Shown: piece by piece, positions 23,756 through 30,776 of the stretch
How positions within the stretch are numbered: position 1 is the first letter of the stretch
Layout of the letters: every line of letters starts with the position of its first letter
NCBI RefSeq assembly: GCF_900142655.1
Contig: NZ_FRBQ01000005.1
Coordinates: 124,001 to 188,000, forward strand
DNA from: Phytopseudomonas punonensis
Lineage (GTDB): Bacteria; Pseudomonadota; Gammaproteobacteria; Pseudomonadales; Pseudomonadaceae
Direction of reading: 5' to 3'
DNA: 64,000 nucleotides
The notes under the pieces: generated by a model
Told to the model about the DNA's origin: nothing
What the model saw: the letters and a program-made list of their open reading frames with translations, nothing else
Databases searched by the model: none
Program-made: the position numbers and the translations under genes

Positions 23756-24772
23756 ATGTCCCGCATGATCCGTTTCCACAAGTTCGGCGACGCCAGCGTA
23801 TTGCAGTGCGAAGAAGTGCCGACACCCACTCCGAATGCCGGTGAGGTGCTGGTACGTGTCCAGGCGCTCGGCGTCAGCTGGGGCGATGTGCTGTGGCGCC
23901 AGAACCTGGCGTCCGAAGAAGCCACGCTACCCTCCGGGGTCGGCTCCGAGCTGGCCGGTATCGTAGAAGCCGTGGGCGAGGGCGTTGACGACCTCGCGGT
24001 CGGCACGCCGGTGGCCGCATTCCCGGCCAACACGCCTAACCGTTACCCGACCTGGGGTGACGTGGTGGTGGTGCCACGCTATGCGCTGACCCGCTACCCG
24101 GACGTGCTCAGCCCGGTCGAAGCGAGCATCCATTACACCGGCCTGCTGTTCGCCTATTTCGCCATGGTCGACCTGGCCAAGCTCAAGGCTGGTCAGCACG
24201 TGCTGATCACCGAAGCCTGCCACTGCCTGGCGCCACAGTCGGTGCAACTGGCCAAGGCACTGGGTGCCAATGTGATCGTTTCGACCAGTGTTTCGGGCAG
24301 CCGCGAGTTCCTGCGTGAACTGGGCGCCGACAAGATCATCTTCACCGAAGAGCAGGATCTGGTGCTTGAGGTCGAGCGCTACACCGAAGGCAAGGGTGCC
24401 GAGGTGATTCTCGACCACTGCGCCGGCCAGCAGCTCAAGTTGCTTGGTGATGTGGCAGCGACCCGCGGCAAGTTGATCCTCTATGGGCTGAACGGCGGTA
24501 ACGACACCGCTTTCCCGGCCTGCGCCGCGTTCAAGAAGCACCTGCAGTTCTTCCGTCATTGCGTGCTGGACTTCACCGGGCACTCGGAGCTGGGGATCGA
24601 GCAGGATCACGCCGCCGTACAGCGCGCGCTGGACCACATCAACATGCTCACCGCCGATGGCCTGCTCAAGCCGCGTATCGACAAGACGTTCCCCTTCGAG
24701 GAGTTCGCCGAGTCGCATCGCTACATGGAAGCCTGCCCAGATCGTGGCCGCGTCGCTCTGACGCTCGAATGA
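23756..24772 (+). CDS. mexS: MexS-like zinc-independent alcohol dehydrogenase/quinone oxidoreductase
   Basis: A 339-residue MDR-superfamily NAD(P)H oxidoreductase. It has the GroES-like N-terminal domain (F-G-D-A-S-V-L, G-E-V-L-V-R-V-Q-A-L-G-V-S-W-G-D-V-L) and a Rossmann domain around V-L-I-T-E-A-C-H-C-L-A and L-A-K-A-L-G-A-N-V-I-V. In P. aeruginosa the neighbour MexS restrains MexT activity, probably by removing an electrophilic metabolite, and mexS loss switches on MexEF-OprN. The ATG at 23756 has GAGGT upstream; the frame extends 27 codons further. The gene appears intact. Confidence 0.88.
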   Translation: MSRMIRFHKFGDASVLQCEEVPTPTPNAGEVLVRVQALGVSWGDVLWRQNLASEEATLPSGVGSELAGIVEAVGEGVDDLAVGTPVAAFPANTPNRYPTWGDVVVVPRYALTRYPDVLSPVEASIHYTGLLFAYFAMVDLAKLKAGQHVLITEACHCLAPQSVQLAKALGANVIVSTSVSGSREFLRELGADKIIFTEEQDLVLEVERYTEGKGAEVILDHCAGQQLKLLGDVAATRGKLILYGLNGGNDTAFPACAAFKKHLQFFRHCVLDFTGHSELGIEQDHAAVQRALDHINMLTADGLLKPRIDKTFPFEEFAESHRYMEACPDRGRVALTLE

Positions 24773-24796
24773 TCGAATGATCGAACCCTGAACGAG

Positions 24797-24823
24797 AAAA
24801 GCCCGGCATCGACCGGGCTTTTT
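24797..24823. terminator. Terminator after mexS, shared with gntR
   Basis: AAAAGCCCGG / CCGGGCTTTT stem with a CATCGA loop and a following T-rich tract (TTTTTCTT counting the stem end). The A4 at the 5' side allows use for converging gntR transcripts also. Confidence 0.88.
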
Positions 24824-24896
24824 CTTGGGGCGACACTTCCCTGTGTCATGCCTTCAGCATCGCGCCCATGCATTGCGGTTTGATGAACGACGGCGC

Positions 24897-25937
24897 CTAA
24901 CTGCTTTCGCGCACCCGCAGCTCGAATCCCAGGTCGATACTGGGTGCAGCGGGGCGGCCATCGAGCATCTTCAGCAGCAGGTTGGCGGCCTCGCGGCCCA
25001 CTTCCGTGCGCGGCGTGTGGATCGACGACAGCCGCGGCACGGTATGCGCCGAGGCTGGCAGATCATTGAAGCCGACCATTGCCACGCGGCCCGGCACTGC
25101 CAGGTCGGCGCGCTGCGCCTCGAAAAGCGCGCCCTGGGCCAAGTCGTCGTTACAGAAGAAGATGCCGTCGACATCCGGATGGCGCTGCATCAGCTCGCGG
25201 AACAGCTGGCAACCCAGGCCGATGGACGAGGGCAGGGGGTGCAGCAGCTCCAGGGCCGGGTCATAGACGCCCGCTGCCTGCAAGGCGCGGCGAAACCCTT
25301 CGCCACGTTGCATCACCCGTGGGTCCAGCTGGGCAGCCACATAAGCGAGCCGCTTGCGCCCTTGCTGCAGCAGGTGTGCGGCGGCAGCTTCACCGGCAGC
25401 CTGCTGGGAAAAACCAACGCTGGCGATACCCGGGGCATCGCTCAGCTCCATCATGTGCACGCAGGGAATACGGCTGGCACTGAGCAGGTGTCGTGTGCCT
25501 TCGGTGCGGTCGAAGCCGGTAAGCAGCATGCCCATCGGCCGGTACGGCAGGTAGTTGCGTACCAGTCGTTCCTCCTCGTCGCGGCAATAGTGGTAATCGC
25601 CGATCAATACCTCGATGCCGCGTGGCCGCATCACTTCATGGATGGCTTCCAGCGGCTCGATGAACAACTGGTTGGACAGCGACGGAATCAACACCACCAC
25701 CGAGGTGCTACGCGCCGAAGCCAGCATGCGGGCGGCGGGGTTTGCCACGTAGCCCAGCTCATCAGCGGCCTTGCGCACGCGCTCGACCAGCTCCGCGCCC
25801 ACCGTGGTTACACCGCGTAAAGCTCGAGATGCCGTAATGGTCGACACGCCGGCGCGCTCGGCGACCTGCGCCAGGGTTGGCATGCCAAGGGTACGGGAAC
25901 TGCTGTGCGTCGGAGATTTCATCGCCAGGGTTGTCAT
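24897..25937 (-). CDS. gntR: LacI-family gluconate repressor GntR
   Basis: Represses gluconate uptake and phosphorylation genes until gluconate (or a phosphorylated derivative) binds. The protein is 346 residues from the ATG at 25937. The LacI helix-turn-helix is at about 18-45 (T-L-A-Q-V-A-E-R-A-G-V-S-T-I-T-A-S-R-A-L-R-G). The periplasmic-binding-protein-like effector domain follows (I-P-S-L-S-N-Q-L-F...E-P-L, G-F-N-D-L). It is divergent from gntK. The start is uncertain: neither ATG 25937 nor ATG 25922 has a clear Shine-Dalgarno. One of two operator-like repeats lies just upstream of its start, suggesting autorepression. Confidence 0.88.
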   Translation of the reverse strand: MTTLAMKSPTHSSSRTLGMPTLAQVAERAGVSTITASRALRGVTTVGAELVERVRKAADELGYVANPAARMLASARSTSVVVLIPSLSNQLFIEPLEAIHEVMRPRGIEVLIGDYHYCRDEEERLVRNYLPYRPMGMLLTGFDRTEGTRHLLSASRIPCVHMMELSDAPGIASVGFSQQAAGEAAAAHLLQQGRKRLAYVAAQLDPRVMQRGEGFRRALQAAGVYDPALELLHPLPSSIGLGCQLFRELMQRHPDVDGIFFCNDDLAQGALFEAQRADLAVPGRVAMVGFNDLPASAHTVPRLSSIHTPRTEVGREAANLLLKMLDGRPAAPSIDLGFELRVRESS

Positions 25938-25955
25938 CGGCCAGAATTGATGGTT

Positions 25956-25970
25956 AAGGTAGCGCTGTCT
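25956..25970 (+). promoter_or_regulatory. GntR operator-like repeat 1 (gntR side)
   Basis: AAGGTAGCGCTGTCT at 25956-25970 shares the 11-mer TAGCGCTGTCT exactly with the copy near gntK, and contains the palindromic core AGCGCT. It fits AAG-N-TAGCGCT, the core of the GntR operator described in P. aeruginosa (as I recall it). It lies 19 bp upstream of the gntR start, a position suited to autorepression. Confidence 0.6.
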
Positions 25971-26078
25971 CAAGTGCCTGGCAATCGGCGTAATTCGTTT
26001 GCCGCCTGGAGCAGAAGTAACCGGCAAAATAATAGGTACAACATTGAAGCAGCCGTCATGCGGATATCTTTATCCGCG

Positions 26079-26094
26079 AAAGATAGCGCTGTCT
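26079..26094 (+). promoter_or_regulatory. GntR operator-like repeat 2 (gntK side)
   Basis: AAAGATAGCGCTGTCT carries the same 11-mer as repeat 1 in the same orientation, 124 bp away. AGA-N-AGCGCT-N-TCT is an inverted repeat, as expected for a LacI-family dimer. It is 17 bp upstream of the gntK start. Confidence 0.62.
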
Positions 26095-26111
26095 TCTGCT
26101 GGAGTTGCGAT

Positions 26112-26633
26112 ATGAACACACCAATCACCGCGTTGGTCGTCATGGGCGTATCCGGGTGTGGCAAGAGCTGCGTCGGGGAATCAATCGCCAAGCATGTCGG
26201 CGGTTACCTAATCGAAGGTGACCAATTTCACCCGCCCGCCAACATCAAGAAGATGAGCGCCGGCATTCCCCTCAACGACGATGACCGTGCCGATTGGCTG
26301 GTCCGGCTGGGTCAGGAACTGGTTAGCGCACTGGAAACCCACGCCCACCCCGTACTGACCTGCTCGTCACTCAAACGCAAGTACCGCGACCGGCTGCGCG
26401 AAGCCGTGCCCGGTTTGGGCTTCGTGTTTCTCGAACTGTCCCGTGAAGAGGCTGCGCAACGCGTCGGCAACCGCCCGGGTCACTTCATGCCGGCCAGCCT
26501 TATCGACAGCCAATTCGCCACCCTGGAACCGCCCTATGGCGAGCCCTCCACGTTGGTCCTGGATGCCGGCGAATCCATCGATACCCTGGGCCGCAAGGCC
26601 GCTGATTGGTGGCGGGCCGCTAACGACCGCTAA
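26112..26633 (+). CDS. gntK: Gluconokinase
   Basis: Phosphorylates D-gluconate to 6-phosphogluconate, feeding the Entner-Doudoroff pathway. From the ATG at 26112 (GGAG 7 bp upstream) it has 173 residues, normal for GntK. It has the P-loop G-V-S-G-C-G-K-S at 12-19, E-G-D-x-F-H-P near 35-41, K-M-x-x-G-x-P-L-x-D-D-D-R and the lid segment R-x-G-H-F-M-P. The gene is divergent from gntR and upstream of the permease. Confidence 0.95.
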   Translation: MNTPITALVVMGVSGCGKSCVGESIAKHVGGYLIEGDQFHPPANIKKMSAGIPLNDDDRADWLVRLGQELVSALETHAHPVLTCSSLKRKYRDRLREAVPGLGFVFLELSREEAAQRVGNRPGHFMPASLIDSQFATLEPPYGEPSTLVLDAGESIDTLGRKAADWWRAANDR

Positions 26634-26680
26634 CCGTGCAACCCCATGCTTCTCCCATAACAAACACAAGTGGAGGCGAC

Positions 26681-26770
26681 ATGAAAGAGATTCATCAGGC
26701 TGACCGTTACACCGCAGCGCACAATCACCAGGCGGCGACAAGCCGAGAGGAGGGCGCTCATCATGAATGA
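26681..26770 (+). CDS. Possible 29-codon leader ORF between gntK and gntP
   Basis: ATG at 26681 is preceded by a strong GTGGAGG ribosome site. The frame runs 29 codons (M-K-E-I-H-Q-A-D-R-Y...) and stops at 26768-26770, eight bases inside the permease gene, whose own GAGGAGG site lies within the leader. An A-rich stretch AACAAACACAAG (26659-26670), resembling a Crc/Hfq target, lies just before the ribosome site. It could act as a translational coupling leader. No homologue is known to me; it may be coincidental. Confidence 0.4.
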   Translation: MKEIHQADRYTAAHNHQAATSREEGAHHE

Positions 26771-28136
26771 GGCGACCACCATGGGTGCCGGGGCACTGCT
26801 ATCCATCGCCGCCGGCGCGGTTCTGCTGCTGCTCCTGCTAATCATCCGCTTCCGCCTACATGCCTTTCTCGGTCTATTGCTGGTGAGCATCTTCACCGCA
26901 CTGGCTACGCAGATTCCCTTCGACAAGATAGTGCCGACACTGCTCGGCGGCTTCGGTACTACGCTGGCTGCCGTTGCGTTGCTGGTCGGCCTGGGTGCGA
27001 TGATCGGGCGTTTACTGGAGATCACCGGCGGCGCCCAGGTGCTGGCAGACACCTTGATTAACAAGTTCGGCGAACACCGTGCGCCATTCGCGCTGGGTGT
27101 TGCTTCCCTGCTGTTCGGCTTTCCGATCTTCTTCGATGCCGGTCTGATCGTGATGCTGCCGATCATCTTCAGCGTGGCCAAGCGCTTTGGTGGCTCAACG
27201 CTCAAGTACGCGCTACCAGCCGCCGGTGCCTTCGCCGCGATGCACGCTCTGGTGCCGCCGCATCCAGGGCCCGTAGCTGCAGCAGAACTGCTGGGCGCGA
27301 ACATCGGCCTGTTGGTTATCGTCGGTACCGTCATTGCGCTGCCAACCTGGTATTTCGGCGCCTATCTGTTCGGTCTGTGGGCTGGCAAACGTTACGACCT
27401 GAAATTGCCGGCCAGCTTTCTGACCGATGTGCCGCGCGATATCAACGTTACACCGCCGGCATTTTCGCTGGTGCTGACCATTCTGCTAATGCCATTGGTG
27501 CTGATCTTCCTGGATACCGGCCTAAATACCCTCACGGTCATGGGCGCCGTGGATGGCGGCAGCAGCTGGGTGCAGTTCCTGCGCATGCTCGGTAAAACGC
27601 CGGTGGCGCTGTTGATCACCGTGCTGTTTGCCTTGATCGCCTTCAGCGGCCGCCATAGCCGTCAGCACCTGGAAAAGGTCTGTGAAGGTGCGCTGGGGCC
27701 GATCTGCTCGATCATTCTTGTCACTGGGGCAGGGGGCATGTTTGGCGGTGTGCTGCGCACCAGCGGTATTGGTGATGCACTAGCCGCTACGCTGTCAGAC
27801 ACCGGCATGCCGGTGATCCTCGCTGCCTTCGTAATCTCTGCAGCGCTGCGCGTTGCTCAAGGTTCGGCCACCGTGGCACTGACCACCACAGCCGCGCTGG
27901 TGGCGCCGATGGTTGCCGCAACACCGGGGCTCAGCGAGTTCGACTTGTGCTTTATCGTGGTGGCCATAGCTGGTGGCGCGACGGTGCTGTCTCACGTTAA
28001 TGACTCCGGGTTCTGGCTGGTCAGCCGCTTCCTGGAAATGGACGAGAAGACCACACTAAAAACCTGGACGGTGATGGAAACGCTGCTGGGTAGCATCGCG
28101 TTCCTTCTGGCTGTCATCGGCAGCCTGATTCTCTAG
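26763..28136 (+). CDS. gntP: Gluconate permease, GntP family
   Basis: A 457-residue inner-membrane proton symporter for gluconate with 12-14 hydrophobic helices. Family features seen are the N-terminal L-L-L-L-L-I-I-R-F, the G-x-G-x-T-L-A...G-L-G-A-M-I-G-x-L-L-E stretch, G-F-P-I-F-F-D-A-G, and the conserved H-A-L-V-P-P-H-P-G-P loop. The C-terminal half has R-V-A-Q-G-S-A-T-V-A and H-V-N-D-S-G-F-W. It follows gntK by 129 bp and completes the gluconate module. Confidence 0.93.
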   Translation: MNEATTMGAGALLSIAAGAVLLLLLLIIRFRLHAFLGLLLVSIFTALATQIPFDKIVPTLLGGFGTTLAAVALLVGLGAMIGRLLEITGGAQVLADTLINKFGEHRAPFALGVASLLFGFPIFFDAGLIVMLPIIFSVAKRFGGSTLKYALPAAGAFAAMHALVPPHPGPVAAAELLGANIGLLVIVGTVIALPTWYFGAYLFGLWAGKRYDLKLPASFLTDVPRDINVTPPAFSLVLTILLMPLVLIFLDTGLNTLTVMGAVDGGSSWVQFLRMLGKTPVALLITVLFALIAFSGRHSRQHLEKVCEGALGPICSIILVTGAGGMFGGVLRTSGIGDALAATLSDTGMPVILAAFVISAALRVAQGSATVALTTTAALVAPMVAATPGLSEFDLCFIVVAIAGGATVLSHVNDSGFWLVSRFLEMDEKTTLKTWTVMETLLGSIAFLLAVIGSLIL

Positions 28137-28144
28137 CCAACCTG

Positions 28145-28190
28145 TACGAGGCCTTCACCGCGAGCAGCCGCTTGCGGTGAAGGCCTCGTA
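28145..28190. terminator. 17-bp perfect stem-loop behind gntP
   Basis: TACGAGGCCTTCACCGC (28145-28161) and its exact complement (28174-28190) with a 12-nt loop, starting 8 bp after the gntP stop. No T-run follows, so it may be a transcription-end stabiliser. It also lies downstream of the converging hydrolase gene. Confidence 0.6.
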
Positions 28191-28224
28191 TAACAACGGC
28201 TCGCTCATCGGTTACAGCCTTGAA

Positions 28225-28998
28225 TCACTGCGCAGCAACCTTATGCACGGCCTTGAGAATCACCTGGGCGACATCGGCAGGCTGGGATTGCTGCGGAACG
28301 TGGCTGGTGTTCAGCTCGCTCAAGGTTGCACCGATTCGCTTGGCGGCAGCGCGCTGAACGTCCGGGTGAATCATCCGATCCTGGGTTGCGAGCAGGTACC
28401 AGGACGGCTTGGTTTTCCACGCGGCAGCCGTAACCTTGTCTTCGAATGCGGACGCTTTGATCGGCCCCTGGGTTGCGGTCATTACGGCAGTCTGTGCTGC
28501 CGGCAGATCCTGAGCGAAGTCCTTGGCCATGCCTTCGGCCGTCAGGTAGATATAGCCATTGCTATCGACCTTCAGCTGGCTGATGCCAGGAGGCGTCGGC
28601 GCTCCTTTACCTTGTTCGCCGCTGGTTTGCCCGGCTTGCGGTGCAAACGCAGCCACGTAAACCAACGCGCTGACCTTCTTGTCGTTACCGGCTTCGGTGA
28701 TGACCGTGCCGCCCCAGGAGTGGCCGACCAGTACGACCTTGCCATCCTGATTGTTCAGCACTCGCTGGGTTGCAGCCACGTCGTCAGCCAGGGAGGTAAG
28801 GGGGTTCTGCACCACGGTGACGGTAACGCCTTCGGCCTGCAGCAGCGGCACCACCTTGGCCCAGTCGGAACCATCGGCGAACGCACCGTGTACGATCACT
28901 ACCGAAGGTGAGGTGTCGGCAGCGTGGCTGGTGCCAAGGGTCAGACTGGTAACGATGGCCAGTGCGATTGCAGCGATTTGAGATTTGACGGTTTTCAT
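28225..28998 (-). CDS. Secreted alpha/beta hydrolase
   Basis: A 257-residue protein from the ATG at 28998 (AGGAG upstream), with a signal peptide cleaved near S-H-A-A (about 27), so periplasmic or exported. The domain has the oxyanion region V-I-V-H-G-A-F-A-D-G-S-D-W (about 34-46) and the nucleophile elbow G-H-S-W-G-G (Ser94). It also has an acidic residue in A-T-Q-D-R-M-I-H-P and a catalytic-His candidate in T-S-H-V-P-Q-Q-S. It resembles the EstC/salicylate-esterase-like group of small alpha/beta hydrolases. The substrate is unknown. It is divergent from the HD-GYP/LuxR gene, 91 bp away. Confidence 0.88.
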   Translation of the reverse strand: MKTVKSQIAAIALAIVTSLTLGTSHAADTSPSVVIVHGAFADGSDWAKVVPLLQAEGVTVTVVQNPLTSLADDVAATQRVLNNQDGKVVLVGHSWGGTVITEAGNDKKVSALVYVAAFAPQAGQTSGEQGKGAPTPPGISQLKVDSNGYIYLTAEGMAKDFAQDLPAAQTAVMTATQGPIKASAFEDKVTAAAWKTKPSWYLLATQDRMIHPDVQRAAAKRIGATLSELNTSHVPQQSQPADVAQVILKAVHKVAAQ

Positions 28999-29089
28999 TG
29001 CGTAAACTCCTGTGTGGGTGTGATTCAAATTCTGCTGCCCGAGCCGACTGGCCGGTATCGGTCATTTATCCGATCCAAGGACTTTTCTG

Positions 29090-30529
29090 GTGAACGACGC
29101 TCCGTCACTTCTCGTTTCTCCGGGCGCAGCGTTGGCTGCCATTTCCCAAGTGGGCGACCTGAGCATGGGCCAGCCGCTGGGGCATTCCATGCGGGTTGCC
29201 AGGCTGGCCAGGCAGTTGGCGCAAGCCGGTGCAGGGCAGGGTGGTCACCTGGCTGTTGCCGAGCATGTCGCGTTATTGCGCTGGTCTGGCTGTACCGCCA
29301 ACGCCGAAGGCTTCACACATTTGCTGGGCAACGATGTCGACGGGCGCCGCGCGATGCTCGACCACACGCTGGGCGCCGATGACATGCGCGCAGTCCACAA
29401 GGCGAGCTCCCTGGCCGTGGTGCACTGCGAAGTATCGGAGCAGGTGGCCAGCACGCTCGGGCTCGGCGCGGACGTAGAAGGAGCGCTGTATCGGGTCTTC
29501 GAAACCTATGACGGCTTCGGCCGGCCCGCTGGGCTGACCCACGGACAAATCCCTGAAGTCGTCTATCAGGTGGTGCTGGCCGGTGACCTGGAAATTCTCA
29601 GCCGCACCCACGGCCTTGATTCAGCACTCGACTGGATCGGCGCCCAGTGCAACAGGCGTTATCCGGCAGCGCTTGCCGAATTGCTCATGCAAAACGCCGC
29701 AGACTGGTTGGCGCGACTGGAAATCGTGGCCGAATCAGCAGCCGTGGAAACGCCGCAAAACGCGGTACCACTGAGCCTGGTGGGCGATGTAATCGATTTG
29801 AAATTGCCCTGGCTGGCGGGTCATTCGCGCCAGGTCGCGCACATAGCCGTCGAAGCTGCGCGCTTGTGGGGGCTGAGCGAAGCGATGCTCACGGAGATCG
29901 GTAAAGCCGCGTTGATTCACGGCCTTGGCCGCGCAGCAGTCTCCAACCATATCTGGAACAGCCCGGGCCCGTTGCCGTATGGCGCAACGGAGCGGCTGCA
30001 CTTGGTACCGTACTGGACGCAGAAAGCCTGCAAGCGCATTCCCGAACTCGCACGGCCAGGTGATATAGCCGCCCATGCATACGAACGGCTCGATGGCAGC
30101 GGGTACTACCGTGGATTATCAGGTGACACGTTGAATGCCGAGCACCGGCTGTTGGCGACCGCTAATGCCTGGGTTGCGCTGCAAAACGACAGACCCTGGC
30201 GACCAGCCCATAGCGACCAGGAAGCGCAAAACGTCCTCAGACAAGATGCCAACCGAGGTGCATTCGATAACGAGATTTGCGAAGCGGTGATCGCTGCCGC
30301 AAATGGCAGGCAACGACTCGCACAGCCACGGAGCTCGTTGCTTACCGTTCGTGAGTGCGATGTTCTCGGTGAGATCAGCCGTGGTGCCAGCAACAAAGAA
30401 GTAGCACGAACGCTGTCGATCAGCCCAAGCACCGTGCGCACGCACATGGAAAGCATCTTTCGCAAACTGGAGTGCTCGACGCGAGCTGCAGCCACATTGA
30501 AGGGGCTGACGCTGGGATTGATCCAGTGA
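29090..30529 (+). CDS. Tandem degenerate HD-GYP protein with C-terminal LuxR helix-turn-helix
   Basis: A 479-residue likely transcription regulator. Two HD-GYP-like units are visible. The first spans about 20-190 (G-H-S-M-R-V-A-R-L-A, then F-E-T-Y-D-G-F-G-R-P-A-G-L). The second spans about 235-390 (A-G-H-S-R-Q-V-A-H-I-A, L-I-H-G-L-G-R where L-H-D-I-G-K is usual, and Y-E-R-L-D-G-S-G-Y-Y-R-G-L where H-E-R-x-D-G-x-G-Y-P is usual). Metal-binding HD and HHE residues are replaced, so cyclic-di-GMP hydrolysis is unlikely. The last 60 residues form a LuxR/FixJ DNA-binding domain (L-T-V-R-E-C-D-V-L, S-N-K-E-V-A-R-T-L-S-I-S-P-S-T-V-R-T-H). GTG start with AAGGAC upstream. dif lies 46 bp after the stop. 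Confidence 0.85.
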   Translation: MNDAPSLLVSPGAALAAISQVGDLSMGQPLGHSMRVARLARQLAQAGAGQGGHLAVAEHVALLRWSGCTANAEGFTHLLGNDVDGRRAMLDHTLGADDMRAVHKASSLAVVHCEVSEQVASTLGLGADVEGALYRVFETYDGFGRPAGLTHGQIPEVVYQVVLAGDLEILSRTHGLDSALDWIGAQCNRRYPAALAELLMQNAADWLARLEIVAESAAVETPQNAVPLSLVGDVIDLKLPWLAGHSRQVAHIAVEAARLWGLSEAMLTEIGKAALIHGLGRAAVSNHIWNSPGPLPYGATERLHLVPYWTQKACKRIPELARPGDIAAHAYERLDGSGYYRGLSGDTLNAEHRLLATANAWVALQNDRPWRPAHSDQEAQNVLRQDANRGAFDNEICEAVIAAANGRQRLAQPRSSLLTVRECDVLGEISRGASNKEVARTLSISPSTVRTHMESIFRKLECSTRAAATLKGLTLGLIQ

Positions 30530-30575
30530 GTTACGAGAATTGCACTGTGGAATGGCGCAGGATCGCAAAGCCATA

Positions 30576-30603
30576 ACTTCGCATAATGTATATTATGTTA
30601 AAT
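30576..30603 (+). other. dif: Chromosome dimer resolution site dif (XerCD site)
   Basis: The 28-bp site reads as XerC arm ACTTCGCATAA (30576-30586), spacer TGTATA (30587-30592) and XerD arm TTATGTTAAAT (30593-30603). Spacer and XerD arm are identical to E. coli dif as I know it, and the XerC arm differs only in its outer bases. Arms show the expected imperfect inverted symmetry. It lies in a 247-bp gene-free gap. The presence of dif marks the replication terminus, where FtsK-activated XerCD resolves chromosome dimers. Confidence 0.95.
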
Positions 30604-30742
30604 TAAATATCACGAGCTAGAACCGAATTTAGAGACGAGTCATGATTTCTAGACGTCGCGGATCAAACTGCCTGGGCGCTCGAGAAGTCACCACAGAGGT
30701 ATGCACCTCTAGCACCGGGCACATGTTCCACTGTTCGCCTTT

Positions 30743-30765
30743 CACAAGAAGCGCCTTACGGCGCT
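30743..30765 (-). terminator. Short terminator-like hairpin after the lipoprotein gene
   Basis: On the minus strand AGCGCC, a GTAA loop and GGCGCT form a 6-bp G+C stem followed by TTCTTGT. It starts 11 bp beyond the stop of the 609-residue lipoprotein gene, between it and dif. Confidence 0.6.
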
Positions 30766-30776
30766 CCACTACCACC

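Noticed and set aside
30573-30585. Match to the first arm of loxP (ATAACTTCG, then ATA)
   Set aside because: The second loxP arm is missing, while spacer and right arm fit dif exactly; both belong to the Xer/Cre family of sites, so partial likeness is expected.
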